DNA of 64,000 nt from Algibacter luteus (GTDB taxonomy: Bacteria > Bacteroidota > Bacteroidia > Flavobacteriales > Flavobacteriaceae): positions 124,001 through 188,000 of the forward strand of contig NZ_FQYK01000001.1 in the NCBI RefSeq assembly GCF_900141715.1, in the 5' to 3' direction. The notes below the pieces were generated by a model. The model was not told the origin of the DNA. It saw only the letters and a list, made by a program, of their open reading frames with translations, and searched no databases. Positions 8,637-16,988 of the stretch are shown here, one piece after another. Every line of letters begins with the position of its first letter. Position 1 is the stretch's first letter. The translations under genes and the position numbers were made by a program.

Positions 8637-9809
8637 ATGAACCCATCTTCCGCAGGTTGGATAAAAAAATTGATCAAGGAGATTGATAAAAACAATCTCT
8701 TTTTAAAACTCGACGAAGAAACCTTTTACGGTACTCTAAGGTCTTGCGGGTTTATATACGGAAGTAATTTAGATGTTGTAGCACAAGTTATTGATAAAAA
8801 TGACCTAACGGAAGACGAGCTTTGTAAAACCAATTTATGTTTAGCGCTTTATTACACACACGCCAATTCTAAACAAAATATTCCTTTTGTTGATAGCGTT
8901 ATTAGTTTTTATTCTGAAATTGATGACATAAAAACGTCTTTTTTAAAAGGTTTATTAGGCGGAAAAAAATCGAATGAAGAACTTGAAAAAATTATACACA
9001 CTCGCATTCAGATTGATGCCAACGTGCTCACAAAAAACTTCAACTACTTTATTATTAATGCCTTGTTGTTTGTTGATGTTTTAGCTTATGAAGTTTATTT
9101 GAACAACCTCACCATATCAACCGATTATCTTAAAAATTTAGAAGCCTCTATTGCTTCTATTTCTCTAGATGTTTTAAATTCTAAAGAAACTAAAAATCAG
9201 TACGACGAAAGTTTAATTAAATTATTTGAATCTTCGTTACGCTATCAAGACGCTTCGGAATTAAATTATACCAAAGCCATTAAAAACGTAAATACAAATC
9301 TAGAGAAGTATTATATTTTAGATTTAGCTTGTATGGCAACTTGGAGTGACCAAATGATAGATGTCGAGGAACAACATTTTTTAGAAAAATTGGGGAACGA
9401 TTTAGAGTTAAGTATGTCGCGAATACATCAATCGATAAAAGCGGTGAATCACTTTTATACCGTTCATAAAGATAATATTGCACTTTTAAGTTCTAAAAAT
9501 ATTGTTCAGAGCTTTTATAACAATTCGAGCAAAATGGTGAATAAACTGATTTCTCGAAACAGTAAACGCTTGTACCAAGAACTTAAAGACAGTAAAGAAT
9601 TGATGGTGCTCCTTTCACAATCAACAGTAAGAGATTTAAGTAAAGAGGAACAAAAAAAAGTACAAGAACAACTACTCGACATTTTTAAATCGATACCTAG
9701 TCTTGCGATTTTTTTACTTCCTGGTGGGGCTTTATTATTGCCTTTGGTAGTTAAATTTATACCAAAATTATTGCCTTCTGCGTTTGACGAAAATAGAATA
9801 GACGAGTAA
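8637..9809 (+). CDS. LETM1-related / TerB-like protein
   Basis: This 390-residue protein resembles flavobacterial proteins annotated as LETM1-related biofilm-associated. The middle (about 225-275) looks like a TerB-type helical domain (DLACMATWSDQMIDVEEQHFLEKLGNDLELS). The C-terminus (about 345-385) matches the LETM1 core: QEQLLDIFKSIPSLAIFLLPGGALLLPLVVKFIPKLLPSAF. In mitochondria LETM1 is an inner-membrane ion-exchange protein; the bacterial function is not known. There is no signal peptide, and the only strongly hydrophobic stretch is at the C-terminus. A small inverted repeat (8592-8608) lies just upstream. It precedes lpxD by 61 bp on the same strand. Confidence 0.65.
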   Translation: MNPSSAGWIKKLIKEIDKNNLFLKLDEETFYGTLRSCGFIYGSNLDVVAQVIDKNDLTEDELCKTNLCLALYYTHANSKQNIPFVDSVISFYSEIDDIKTSFLKGLLGGKKSNEELEKIIHTRIQIDANVLTKNFNYFIINALLFVDVLAYEVYLNNLTISTDYLKNLEASIASISLDVLNSKETKNQYDESLIKLFESSLRYQDASELNYTKAIKNVNTNLEKYYILDLACMATWSDQMIDVEEQHFLEKLGNDLELSMSRIHQSIKAVNHFYTVHKDNIALLSSKNIVQSFYNNSSKMVNKLISRNSKRLYQELKDSKELMVLLSQSTVRDLSKEEQKKVQEQLLDIFKSIPSLAIFLLPGGALLLPLVVKFIPKLLPSAFDENRIDE

Positions 9810-9870
9810 ATCCTCTTTTTTTTACTTTATTTCCAGTAGCTTTACAACTACTCACTAACCTTAAATAATA

Positions 9871-10863
9871 ATGACATCTTATACTATTCAAGAAATTAAC
9901 AACCTGTTAAAGGGTGAATTAATTGGAAACACTACACAACCTATTGAAGGCCCGGAACAATTACAAAATGCTAAAAAACAACATATTACATTTATAGGCA
10001 GCCATAAATATGTAAAATATTGGGCAGATTCTAAAGCGAGTGCCGTTTTAGTAAACGACAATTTAACTGTGGTACCTGATGAGAATCGGGCGGTAATAAA
10101 AGTTAAAAATGCGGATTTGGCTATGGCTAAAGTTTTGGAATTATTCAATCCGCCAGCTCCAGCTTTTGAATCGGATATTCATCCTACAGCGGTTATTCAT
10201 GAAACTGCTACCATAGGTGAAGGTTGTAAAATTGGAGCCAATTGCTATGTTGGTAAAAACGTTTCGCTCGGCAAAGGTGTAATTTTATACCCCAATGTTT
10301 GTGTTTTTGACGAAACTACAATTGGAGACCACACTATAGTTTGGTCTGGAACAGTGATTAGAGAGCGTTGTATTATTGGTAACCATTGTATTTTTCATAC
10401 CAACGTGAGTATTGGTGCCGATGGTTTTGGGTACCGCCCTAGCGATGATGGCAGAGGATTGGTAAAAATTCCGCAAATAGGGAATGTTATTATTGGGCAT
10501 CATGTTGAAATTGGCGCCAACTCTTGTGTGGATAGAGCTAAATTTAGCAGCACCATTATTGGAGACGGCTGTAAAATAGATAATTTGGTACAAATTGCAC
10601 ATAATAGTGTTATGGGATGCTCCTGTATTATGGCGGGACATAGCGGACTTGCAGGTTCGGTAACCTTAGGAGATGGTGTTATCATTGGAGGTTCGGCATC
10701 TATAAAAGATCACACCACTATACATTCTGGCGCTACTGTTGGTGCAGGTTCAGGAGTTATGAACGATGTACCTGCCGGACAAACCGTTCTTGGTTATCCA
10801 GCACAAGACTCTCGAGAAATGTTGAAGCAATGGGTAGCGATGCGAAGATTAACTAAAAAGTAG
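9871..10863 (+). CDS. lpxD: UDP-3-O-acylglucosamine N-acyltransferase
   Basis: The 330-residue enzyme adds the second 3-hydroxyacyl chain from acyl-ACP in lipid A synthesis (cytoplasmic, homotrimer). An N-terminal uridine-binding domain (1-100, with ITFIGSHKY) is followed by a left-handed parallel beta-helix of hexapeptide repeats (about 105-290) and a C-terminal helix. The catalytic histidine is H244 in LVQIAHNSVMG, and SGLAGSVTLGDGVIIGG follows. Length is close to the usual 340. It is not next to other lipid A genes here. Flavobacteria commonly encode two LpxD-like proteins, so this may be a second copy. Confidence 0.9.
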   Translation: MTSYTIQEINNLLKGELIGNTTQPIEGPEQLQNAKKQHITFIGSHKYVKYWADSKASAVLVNDNLTVVPDENRAVIKVKNADLAMAKVLELFNPPAPAFESDIHPTAVIHETATIGEGCKIGANCYVGKNVSLGKGVILYPNVCVFDETTIGDHTIVWSGTVIRERCIIGNHCIFHTNVSIGADGFGYRPSDDGRGLVKIPQIGNVIIGHHVEIGANSCVDRAKFSSTIIGDGCKIDNLVQIAHNSVMGCSCIMAGHSGLAGSVTLGDGVIIGGSASIKDHTTIHSGATVGAGSGVMNDVPAGQTVLGYPAQDSREMLKQWVAMRRLTKK

Positions 10864-10965
10864 AATTCAATAATATAAATATGGGTGAATTTTTAACGAA
10901 TTTCGCTAAATATTAGATGTATACATTTTAAGTTTTTATTTGTTTCAATTACAAGAAACATAAAT

Positions 10966-11721
10966 CTATTCCAACCACATCTTAAAATCTTTAACACGTT
11001 CGCGGGCAACAATAACTTCTTGTTCGCGATAAGAATTTAATTTGATTTGCAATCTTGAATTGGTATAACTCACCATATCTTTTATAGCATTGATATTTAC
11101 AAAAAATTTGCGGTTTATCCGGTAAAAGGTTTGTGGTTCTAACTCATCTTCTAACTGCTCTAAAGTGGTATCTAAAAGGTAGTTTCTACCTTCTGTAGTA
11201 TGCAAATAGGTGCCTTTGTTTTCGCTGTAAAAACATTCGATATCGTCTATATTTATAAGTTTAAGATGCTGCCCTACTTTTACCGAGAAGCGTTTTTTGT
11301 ACTCACGGTCTAAAGGGTTTACCAAGAGTTTTTTTATGTCGTTAAAATCTAAAGTAACCGCTTGCTTTTGTGGTGCACGTTCTTGGTACTTTTTTACTGC
11401 GGTGGCCAAATCTTCGTCGTCAATAGGTTTTAATAAATAATCGATACTATTAAGTTTGAAGGCTTGAAGTGCATACTCATCATAAGCTGTGGTGAAAATT
11501 ATAGCTGACTTTATTTCTATGGTTTCGAAAATTTCGAACGAAAGACCATCGCTTAGTTGAATATCTAGAAATATTAAATCGGGGTGCGGGTTATTTTGAA
11601 ACCAGTTGATGGATTCTTCTACGGAGTGCAGCATAACTTCGGCTTTCAAATCTAAACTTTCGAGCATACGCTGTAGGCGTCTTGCTGATGGTTTTTCGTC
11701 TTCTATAATAATTACTTTCAT
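10966..11721 (-). CDS. LytTR-family response regulator
   Basis: The 251-residue protein has a receiver domain (1-120) with acidic pocket E7/D8 and phospho-acceptor D53 in LIFLDIQLSDG. A LytTR DNA-binding domain follows (about 142-251; KKRFSVKVGQHLKLINIDDIECFYSENKGTYL...RINRKFFVNINAI). LytTR regulators bind 9-10-bp direct repeats about 21 bp apart. It lies downstream of the histidine kinase and two 2TM genes on the same strand, separated by 149 bp holding a dispersed repeat, so it is the natural partner of that kinase. Three sites of the expected form are in this window (14540-14610, 19725-19795, 34068-34138). Confidence 0.92.
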   Translation of the reverse strand: MKVIIIEDEKPSARRLQRMLESLDLKAEVMLHSVEESINWFQNNPHPDLIFLDIQLSDGLSFEIFETIEIKSAIIFTTAYDEYALQAFKLNSIDYLLKPIDDEDLATAVKKYQERAPQKQAVTLDFNDIKKLLVNPLDREYKKRFSVKVGQHLKLINIDDIECFYSENKGTYLHTTEGRNYLLDTTLEQLEDELEPQTFYRINRKFFVNINAIKDMVSYTNSRLQIKLNSYREQEVIVARERVKDFKMWLE

Positions 11722-11759
11722 TTTGATTTTTTATGATCGTTAAATTGGTGTTCTGGTTT

Positions 11760-11864
11760 GCGTTAGGGGTTGAGGGATTTGTTGAAGCTCCTCGACGCAG
11801 GAGGGAGCGACTCCCGAAAACCCGATCCTTGTGGTAACCTGCCTGCCGGCAGGCAGGCGCCCTA
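11760..11864 (+). repeat. Dispersed intergenic repeat, copy 2
   Basis: It opens with GCGTTAGGGGTTG and closes with CCCGATCCTTGTGG, the palindrome CCTGCCTGCCGGCAGGCAGG and CGCCCTAA. It is a shorter version of the copy at 5829. It lies between the response-regulator gene and the second 2TM gene and may split their transcription. Confidence 0.75.
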
Positions 11865-11870
11865 ATTATT

Positions 11871-12200
11871 TTATTTCCATTGCCTTTTATCGTTATCCAT
11901 GAACTCCTTTATTTTACGTTCTTCCCACGATTTGCTGAATATATAGTTTTTACCAAATACGGAGAGGGCATGAAAACCCAAACCAATACCCCAAAAAATG
12001 GGGGTTGAAAAGGTTCCAAAATGCCAGAATTCGCCACCGTTGGATACTATCATGTAAACTATAAAAATATTTACCGCTACATACCAAAACGCATGCCAAT
12101 AGAAGCCTTTTAGCTCTTTTACTCGTTTTTTGGCTCGTGCATAGGCTTGCTCTTTTTGGAAATCTTTATCTTGATATGGTTCTAATTTACTATTTTCCAT
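11871..12200 (-). CDS. 2TM-domain membrane protein
   Basis: The 109-residue protein consists almost entirely of one 2TM domain: a basic helix ending in KRVKELKGFYWHAFWYVAVN, two membrane helices (about 35-55 and 70-88), and the C-terminal signature SWEERKIKEFM. The family is found in Bacteroidota next to, or fused to, LytS-type kinases; its biochemical role is unknown. It lies 12 bp downstream of another 2TM gene and in one run with the kinase whose own C-terminus is the same domain, so a membrane-sensing accessory role is likely (inference). Confidence 0.85.
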   Translation of the reverse strand: MENSKLEPYQDKDFQKEQAYARAKKRVKELKGFYWHAFWYVAVNIFIVYMIVSNGGEFWHFGTFSTPIFWGIGLGFHALSVFGKNYIFSKSWEERKIKEFMDNDKRQWK

Positions 12201-12212
12201 TGTTTTAATGTT

Positions 12213-12515
12213 TTAATTCCATTTGTTTTCTTCTTTACGCATAAATTCTTGGATTTTGCGTTCTTCCCACTTGCGACCAAATTTACCTTTGTGAACAAAT
12301 ACAATAAACCCGTGTATGGCAACCGCAATGCCCCAGCTTATTACCGAATACCAAAACCATTTGTAATCCCAATAGGTTTTATAATTAATAAAAATGGTAA
12401 ACGGTGTAAATAGACAATAGGCTAACAAGTGCTGGTAAAAGCCTTTTATTTCTTCGACACGCTTGCGCGCTCTGTAGGCTTTTTTATTAGTTTCTGTATC
12501 TGGCAATTTTTTCAT
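12213..12515 (-). CDS. 2TM-domain membrane protein
   Basis: The 100-residue protein has the same plan as its downstream neighbour: KRVEEIKGFYQHLLAYCLFTPFTIFIN, a second helix containing WFWYSVISWGIAVAIHGFIVF, then KFGRKWEERKIQEFM. By eye it is closer to the C-terminal 2TM domain of the adjacent kinase (shared GFY, INY.T.W, WFW, FGR.WE.RK..EFMR.EEN) than to the other free-standing copy. This suggests local duplication. It is 13 bp from the kinase gene and 12 bp from the next 2TM gene, giving a tight operon. Confidence 0.85.
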   Translation of the reverse strand: MKKLPDTETNKKAYRARKRVEEIKGFYQHLLAYCLFTPFTIFINYKTYWDYKWFWYSVISWGIAVAIHGFIVFVHKGKFGRKWEERKIQEFMRKEENKWN

Positions 12516-12528
12516 GCTGTTTTATATT

Positions 12529-13872
12529 TTAATCCCAGTTGTTGTTTTCTTCATTACGCATAAACTCTTCCATTTTTCGCTTTTCCCAACTTCGGCCGAA
12601 GGATCCGTTGGTAACAAAAACTCTGAAAGCTTGTATAGTCAAACCAATACCCCAACCGAACATAGGGAACCAAAACCATTGAAATCCCCACGATGTTCTG
12701 TAGTTGATATAAATTAATACTGGAATAACTATAACATAAGATATAAGGCTGTAATAGAAACCTTTTAGCTCATCTAAATAATCTAAAGCTCGCAAGTAAC
12801 TATCGTCTAATTGCGATGATGCTTGTTCTGTTCTCATGACTGATATTTTTTTAGTAAGCATAGGTATTGCTACTGCAAAACGGTTTGCTTCTTTTATGAT
12901 ATTTACTTTTTTATTGGTTAATAAATCGTAACGTTGAGTAATGTTACCTAATCCTACCCCGCTACTTTTTTTAACTATTTGTTTGGGTTGCAAATTGTTT
13001 TCTACAATAAGGCTTCCTTGATCTTCGTAAATGTTAATTTTTAACGGCTTACTTGATGTTACCATATTATGCTTTACGGCATTTTCTAGAAGTAATTGTA
13101 GCGATAAAGGCACCACTTTACTTTCTGGGTTTGATGCTTTTTCGGGCATGGTGAAGATGATACTATCTTCAAAACGCATTTTAAGTAAAGACATGTACGT
13201 TTTTGCGAATTGCAATTCCTCATCAACCGTTACTAGTTCCTTGTTTTTTTGCTCTAACACATAACGATACACTTTAGATAGTGATGTGGTGAATTTCTGC
13301 GCATTTTCAGGGTTTTCTTCAATTAAACTAGTTAATACATTTAAACTATTAAAAAGAAAATGAGGGTCTAATTGGTTTTTTAAAGCATCAAACTTGGCGC
13401 TTGCGGTTCCTGCTATTACTTTTTGTTCTTTAATTCGGTTTTGCTGGTATCTATTATAAAAATAGATGACATAAAATATAATTACGATGGTAAGTGTTAT
13501 CCATAATCCGAACTGATAATTTTTAAACTTTTCATTAGACAAAAAATCTGAAAAGTTATCGCCGTTATAAATTACAGCAGTAGATGCTCTAAGTATGAAA
13601 AGTGCGATTAAAGTGATTACCGTTGCACCTAGGATACCAAGAACAATGCGTTTTACAGTATCGTTCTTTTTCCAACTTCGTCTTTCCATATAATCAAAGA
13701 AATACATATTGGAATATGCTATTACGAAAGAGTGCAGTTGATACAAACTAAAATTGACTAAAAACTCGTTGACACTTTCAAATTGGAGTCCTCTAGACAT
13801 GAGATTGCCAATTACAAAAATGATGCATCCAATAATAAAAGCAATAATGATATTTTTAGACGATTTTTTCAT
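12529..13872 (-). CDS. LytS-type sensor histidine kinase with C-terminal 2TM domain
   Basis: The 447-residue membrane kinase has four N-terminal helices (about 8-27, 40-60, 75-97, 120-140), a His_kinase domain with phospho-acceptor H171 in LDPHFLFNSLN, and an ATPase domain with N-box LLLENAVKHN (N264) and G-box GVGLGN (305-310). Beyond the ATPase, a complete 2TM domain (about 360-447) is appended, so the kinase core is held between two membrane anchors. Downstream are two free-standing 2TM proteins and a LytTR regulator; 19 bp upstream is a TPR protein. A LytTR-type site precedes the whole run. Confidence 0.92.
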   Translation of the reverse strand: MKKSSKNIIIAFIIGCIIFVIGNLMSRGLQFESVNEFLVNFSLYQLHSFVIAYSNMYFFDYMERRSWKKNDTVKRIVLGILGATVITLIALFILRASTAVIYNGDNFSDFLSNEKFKNYQFGLWITLTIVIIFYVIYFYNRYQQNRIKEQKVIAGTASAKFDALKNQLDPHFLFNSLNVLTSLIEENPENAQKFTTSLSKVYRYVLEQKNKELVTVDEELQFAKTYMSLLKMRFEDSIIFTMPEKASNPESKVVPLSLQLLLENAVKHNMVTSSKPLKINIYEDQGSLIVENNLQPKQIVKKSSGVGLGNITQRYDLLTNKKVNIIKEANRFAVAIPMLTKKISVMRTEQASSQLDDSYLRALDYLDELKGFYYSLISYVIVIPVLIYINYRTSWGFQWFWFPMFGWGIGLTIQAFRVFVTNGSFGRSWEKRKMEEFMRNEENNNWD

Positions 13873-13891
13873 GATCTAATTGATATAGGTT

Positions 13892-14515
13892 TTATTTTCC
13901 GCAAGTTTCTAACAACATTTCTACGCGGTCTTTTCCCCAATTTGGATGAAAAGGTGTTTCTGGTTTAAAGTTAGCAAAAAGTTCTAAGGCATGTTCTAAA
14001 TCTTTGCAAAATGGCGTCGTGTCTTGTCCAAAATATTTAGCGCCACCCATATCCCATTCTGCTTTGCAATACACCACTCTTGGATTTTCAGGCGCCATCA
14101 TTTTGGCTTTGGTATAAATTTCAACAACTTTTCCCGAAAGTGTCATGCCATAGGTAGCACCATCATAAGCAACCCAAGCGGTATGCAACAACGCTTGCAA
14201 AACCATTATTTCTGGATTTTCTTTTGAAATAGCAGTTGCGTCGTTTATTAAATCTTGAGCTTTTTTAAGCTTTGCAGAAAGCACCTCTTCGTCTCTTTCT
14301 CCAAAACTATACAGGATGTTAATTTGCGCTGCATAATATGCTGGCAACCAATTATCTGTTTCAGCGCTGGAAATGCGCTCAAATAGATTTGCGGCCTCAG
14401 TTGGTTGGTTGTTAGTCCATAAATCAAAGGCTTTTTGCATCCCTTGTTCGTAATTAGTTTGTGCATTTAAAAATGCTGAAACTAGTACTGTTGCGATAAT
14501 AATTAATTTTTTCAT
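13892..14515 (-). CDS. Exported TPR-like protein, first gene of kinase operon
   Basis: The 207-residue protein has a signal peptide (about 1-18, ending ...LNAQ) and helical repeats of TPR type (about 25-160; patterns such as ALDLWTNNQPTEAANLFERI, NPEIMVLQALLHTAWVAY and NPRVVYCKAEWDM). The C-terminal PETPFHPNWGKDRVEMLLETC is typical of a flavobacterial family of unknown function. It lies 19 bp upstream of the histidine kinase and is probably co-transcribed with it; a periplasmic partner of the kinase is possible. The LytTR-type site at 14580-14610 and a GATATTTG box at 14540-14547 lie upstream of the ATG. Confidence 0.75.
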   Translation of the reverse strand: MKKLIIIATVLVSAFLNAQTNYEQGMQKAFDLWTNNQPTEAANLFERISSAETDNWLPAYYAAQINILYSFGERDEEVLSAKLKKAQDLINDATAISKENPEIMVLQALLHTAWVAYDGATYGMTLSGKVVEIYTKAKMMAPENPRVVYCKAEWDMGGAKYFGQDTTPFCKDLEHALELFANFKPETPFHPNWGKDRVEMLLETCGK

Positions 14516-14539
14516 GAGTGTTCGTTTTTAATGATGGTT

Positions 14540-14610
14540 CAAATATCCAACAGAAATCGAGAGTTTTAAAAACGGACTTACCGAACTGTTATTTTTTTAT
14601 GCTGAAATGT
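14540..14610 (-). promoter_or_regulatory. LytTR-type operator plus -7 box, kinase operon
   Basis: On the minus strand ACATTTCAGC, 11 bp, then ACAGTTCGGT form a direct repeat with 21-bp periodicity (14610 to 14580). Exactly 32 bp further is GATATTTG (14547-14540), close to TAnnTTTG. The TPR-gene ATG follows 25 bp later. The same 71-bp layout recurs at 19725 and 34068. ComE of Streptococcus pneumoniae, a LytTR regulator, uses ACAnTTCAG-type repeats with the same periodicity. Confidence 0.65.
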
Positions 14611-14632
14611 TAATCTGCTATTATTTCTAAAT

Positions 14633-14651
14633 CTGAAATACTATATTTCAG
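14633..14651 (+). promoter_or_regulatory. Short palindrome upstream of a secreted-protein gene
   Basis: CTGAAATA, 3 bp, TATTTCAG form a perfect 8-bp inverted repeat ending 17 bp before the ATG at 14669. It may be an operator or a leader hairpin. A related inverted repeat, GCTGAAA...TTTCAGC, lies just before the TonB-dependent receptor gene (19684-19700). Confidence 0.3.
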
Positions 14652-14668
14652 TATTAAAAATTCATTTT

Positions 14669-15067
14669 ATGAAAACTCTAATAGCCTTTTTCATTATTTC
14701 TATTACTTCTTTGAGTTATGGTCAGACTGAAAAAATATCAATGATTGACTATGTTCAAGTTTTAAATAGCAATAAAGCTGAGGCTCTTTTTTATTATCAA
14801 AACAATTGGGAACAATTACGAATTAAGGCTATTGAGAAAGGATATATACATAGTTATCAACTTTTAGAAACTGAACCTACTGAAACGGAACCCTATAGTT
14901 TTATATTGATAACAACCTATAAAAACCAATTGCAGTTTGATGCAAGTGAAACTAATTTTAATACACTTATTGAAGCTGGAAATGGATTAAAACTAATGAA
15001 TAAAAAAAAGCCGGGTGAATTTAGAAAAATTATAAGCCACAACAGTGCTGTAATACATTGGAATTAA
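14669..15067 (+). CDS. Secreted protein of unknown function
   Basis: The 132-residue protein has a clear signal peptide (about 1-18, ending SLSYGQ). The mature part is a small alpha/beta domain with a possible dimeric alpha-beta barrel look (NNWEQLRIKAIEKGYIHSYQLLETEP...YSFILITTYKNQLQFDASETNF). I do not recognise a named family. It is transcribed alone, divergent from the kinase operon across 153 bp that hold the LytTR-type site and a palindrome. A hairpin at 15075-15102 follows directly. Confidence 0.65.
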   Translation: MKTLIAFFIISITSLSYGQTEKISMIDYVQVLNSNKAEALFYYQNNWEQLRIKAIEKGYIHSYQLLETEPTETEPYSFILITTYKNQLQFDASETNFNTLIEAGNGLKLMNKKKPGEFRKIISHNSAVIHWN

Positions 15068-15074
15068 ACAAAAA

Positions 15075-15102
15075 GGGCAGTCTGAATTTCTTCAGACTGC
15101 CC
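15075..15102 (-). terminator. Rho-independent terminator (mainly for the tonB gene)
   Basis: Arms GGGCAGTCTGAA and TTCAGACTGCCC form a perfect 12-bp stem with a 4-base loop. On the minus strand the stem runs into CCCTTTTTG, so it terminates the tonB gene at 15134. On the plus strand it follows the 14669 gene but lacks a T-run. Confidence 0.75.
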
Positions 15103-15133
15103 ATTCCCCATTTGTACACAATACCATTAGTTT

Positions 15134-15865
15134 TTATGAACCAGTATCAAGCTTAAAGAAGATTGGTACAGCATAAGCCACTTTTACCGGCATACCGCGC
15201 TGTTTACCGGGTTTCATTTTTGGTAATTTCCCGATAATACGTTCTGCTTCTTGTTGTAAAATTTTATCTGGTCCTCTAGATCTAATATTGGTTATGTGTC
15301 CTGATTTATCGATTACGAAAACGACTGAAACACGTCCTTGTATTCCTAAGTCTAATGCCGTTTGCGGGTAAGTAAAATTCTTACCGACATGCTCTTGTAT
15401 TTTTTTCTGAAAACAATCTTTCGTGCCCTGTTTTGACAACCCTTCGCATCCAGGAAATACAGGAACATCTTCTATTATCGCAAAAGCAACTTGAACATCT
15501 TCATCTACCTCTTCAACTTCCACATCGCTAACTTCTACAATACGCTCCTCAACAGCATCATCTTGACCAATTTCGGTGCTTTCGATTACGGTTTCCTCAA
15601 CCTCTTCAACATCTTCTACAATCTGTATAACTTCTTGAACCACAGCTGGTGGTGGTGGCGGTGGTGGTGTATTTGCATTTACGATAGGAATTTCTTCCTC
15701 AAACTGAGTCTCCATATTTACAACACCAATTTCTACATCATCTTGCTCGTAAGTTCTGTATTCTAAAGCTCTCCATGACAATAATAACATTAAGTTCAGG
15801 CCAATAGCAAAATAAATGCCACTATTTCTTCCTATTTCTAATTCTGGATTCTTTTTAGCTTCCAT
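15134..15865 (-). CDS. tonB: TonB energy-transducing protein
   Basis: The 243-residue protein has a single N-terminal membrane helix (about 16-33). A periplasmic linker follows with seven consecutive prolines (about 66-72) and a Glu/Val-rich stretch (75-130). The C-terminal TonB domain (about 150-243) carries GCEGLSKQGTKDCFQKKIQEHVGKNFTYPQTALDLGIQGRVSV and RGPDKILQQEAERIIGKLPKMKPG. It links proton motive force to outer-membrane receptors. No exbB/exbD genes are adjacent. A TonB-dependent receptor lies 1.6 kb away on the same strand; pairing is possible but not shown. Confidence 0.9.
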   Translation of the reverse strand: MEAKKNPELEIGRNSGIYFAIGLNLMLLLSWRALEYRTYEQDDVEIGVVNMETQFEEEIPIVNANTPPPPPPPAVVQEVIQIVEDVEEVEETVIESTEIGQDDAVEERIVEVSDVEVEEVDEDVQVAFAIIEDVPVFPGCEGLSKQGTKDCFQKKIQEHVGKNFTYPQTALDLGIQGRVSVVFVIDKSGHITNIRSRGPDKILQQEAERIIGKLPKMKPGKQRGMPVKVAYAVPIFFKLDTGS

Positions 15866-16112
15866 GACATTTGGTTTTTACAGATGGGGATACCATCATC
15901 ATTTCTACAGTGTAAAATTATTGTATAATCAGAATATCAACTATGATATTTATCATATCTCAAAAAAAATCCTATTTTCTGATAATATCGTATTTAGTAA
16001 GCGTTTGAATCTTCACATAATCTTGAAATTATCAGAAAAAAAGCATAACTTCGTTTTAGCTCAAAATGAAAAATGTGGTATATTTTTGGAAATCCATCAA
16101 TAATATAATGAG

Positions 16113-16742
16113 ATGAGAAGACTAATTCACTTTTTAATCCTTGTACTAATAACTACTTCTTGTGAATCTCAAACCAAGAATGCTAAAACTAATGCGTTGG
16201 TTGGAGGCCCATGTGAAGGTTGTGAAGCCGTTTATGAGTATGGTAACAAGAAACTCACAACAACTGACACTTTACCCGATTTTCGTATTAATGAACCAAA
16301 GTTAAAATTAACAGGGACTATTTTTAAAAATAACGGTAAAACACCAGCAGAAAATATCATTCTATATATCTACCAAACAAATCGAAAGGGTATTTATCCC
16401 ACCAAAGGCAATGAAAAAGGATGGGCAAAAAGACATGGATACATTCGCGGATGGATTAAAACGGACCAATCTGGTCAATATACCTTTTATACATTTAGGC
16501 CTGCATCTTACCCAAATAGCACTGTGCCAGAACACATTCATGTCACGATTAAAGAACCTGATAAAAACGAATATTATATTGATGATTTTGTATTTGATGA
16601 CGACCAGTTTCTAACTGAGAAACAAAGAAATGGCTTAACTAATAGAGGTGGTTCAGGCTTAGTAAACCCCATTTTAGAAGACAACATACTCACAGTTCAT
16701 AGAGACATTATACTAGGTTTAAACATCCCAAACTACGAATAA
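16113..16742 (+). CDS. Intradiol ring-cleavage dioxygenase-like lipoprotein
   Basis: The 209-residue protein has a lipoprotein signal peptide (lipobox ending at C17) and a catechol/protocatechuate dioxygenase-like beta-sandwich. Probable Fe(III) ligands are Y95, Y133 (RPASYPN), H141 and H143 (PEHIHV), which match the Tyr-Tyr-His-His set of intradiol enzymes. The N-terminal VGGPCEGCEAVYE segment is typical of a Bacteroidota subgroup. Known enzymes of this fold are cytoplasmic, so an envelope-anchored form is unusual; its substrate is unknown. A perfect TATTTTTG box lies at 16081-16088. No aromatic-degradation genes are near. Confidence 0.75.
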   Translation: MRRLIHFLILVLITTSCESQTKNAKTNALVGGPCEGCEAVYEYGNKKLTTTDTLPDFRINEPKLKLTGTIFKNNGKTPAENIILYIYQTNRKGIYPTKGNEKGWAKRHGYIRGWIKTDQSGQYTFYTFRPASYPNSTVPEHIHVTIKEPDKNEYYIDDFVFDDDQFLTEKQRNGLTNRGGSGLVNPILEDNILTVHRDIILGLNIPNYE

Positions 16743-16988
16743 CATCAGGATAGGTGTATTCGCTATATTTAATTTCTTTAAAACTCTTACTAATATCTAA
16801 TTCAATTGATTGTATTATTATAACACTTGAAACATCTCAATCTTAATTTAAATGAAGGGCTTATTGAGTGTACATTGAATTGGAATTGTCTGGTTTTTTT
16901 AGTAAATTAGAAGGACGCTCAATAAAGTTATTAGAACGAAATTATTCGAAACTTTAGATGTTGATTCAAAACATTAATACAAGGAATC

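Noticed and set aside
15491-15766. Plus-strand ORF rich in Asn, Tyr and Trp opposite tonB.
   Set aside because: It is the shadow of the proline- and glutamate-rich TonB linker on the other strand.
16049-16088. Perfect TATTTTTG box before the intradiol dioxygenase-like gene as a possible fourth LytTR target.
   Set aside because: No ACAnTTC direct repeat is found 32 bp upstream of it.
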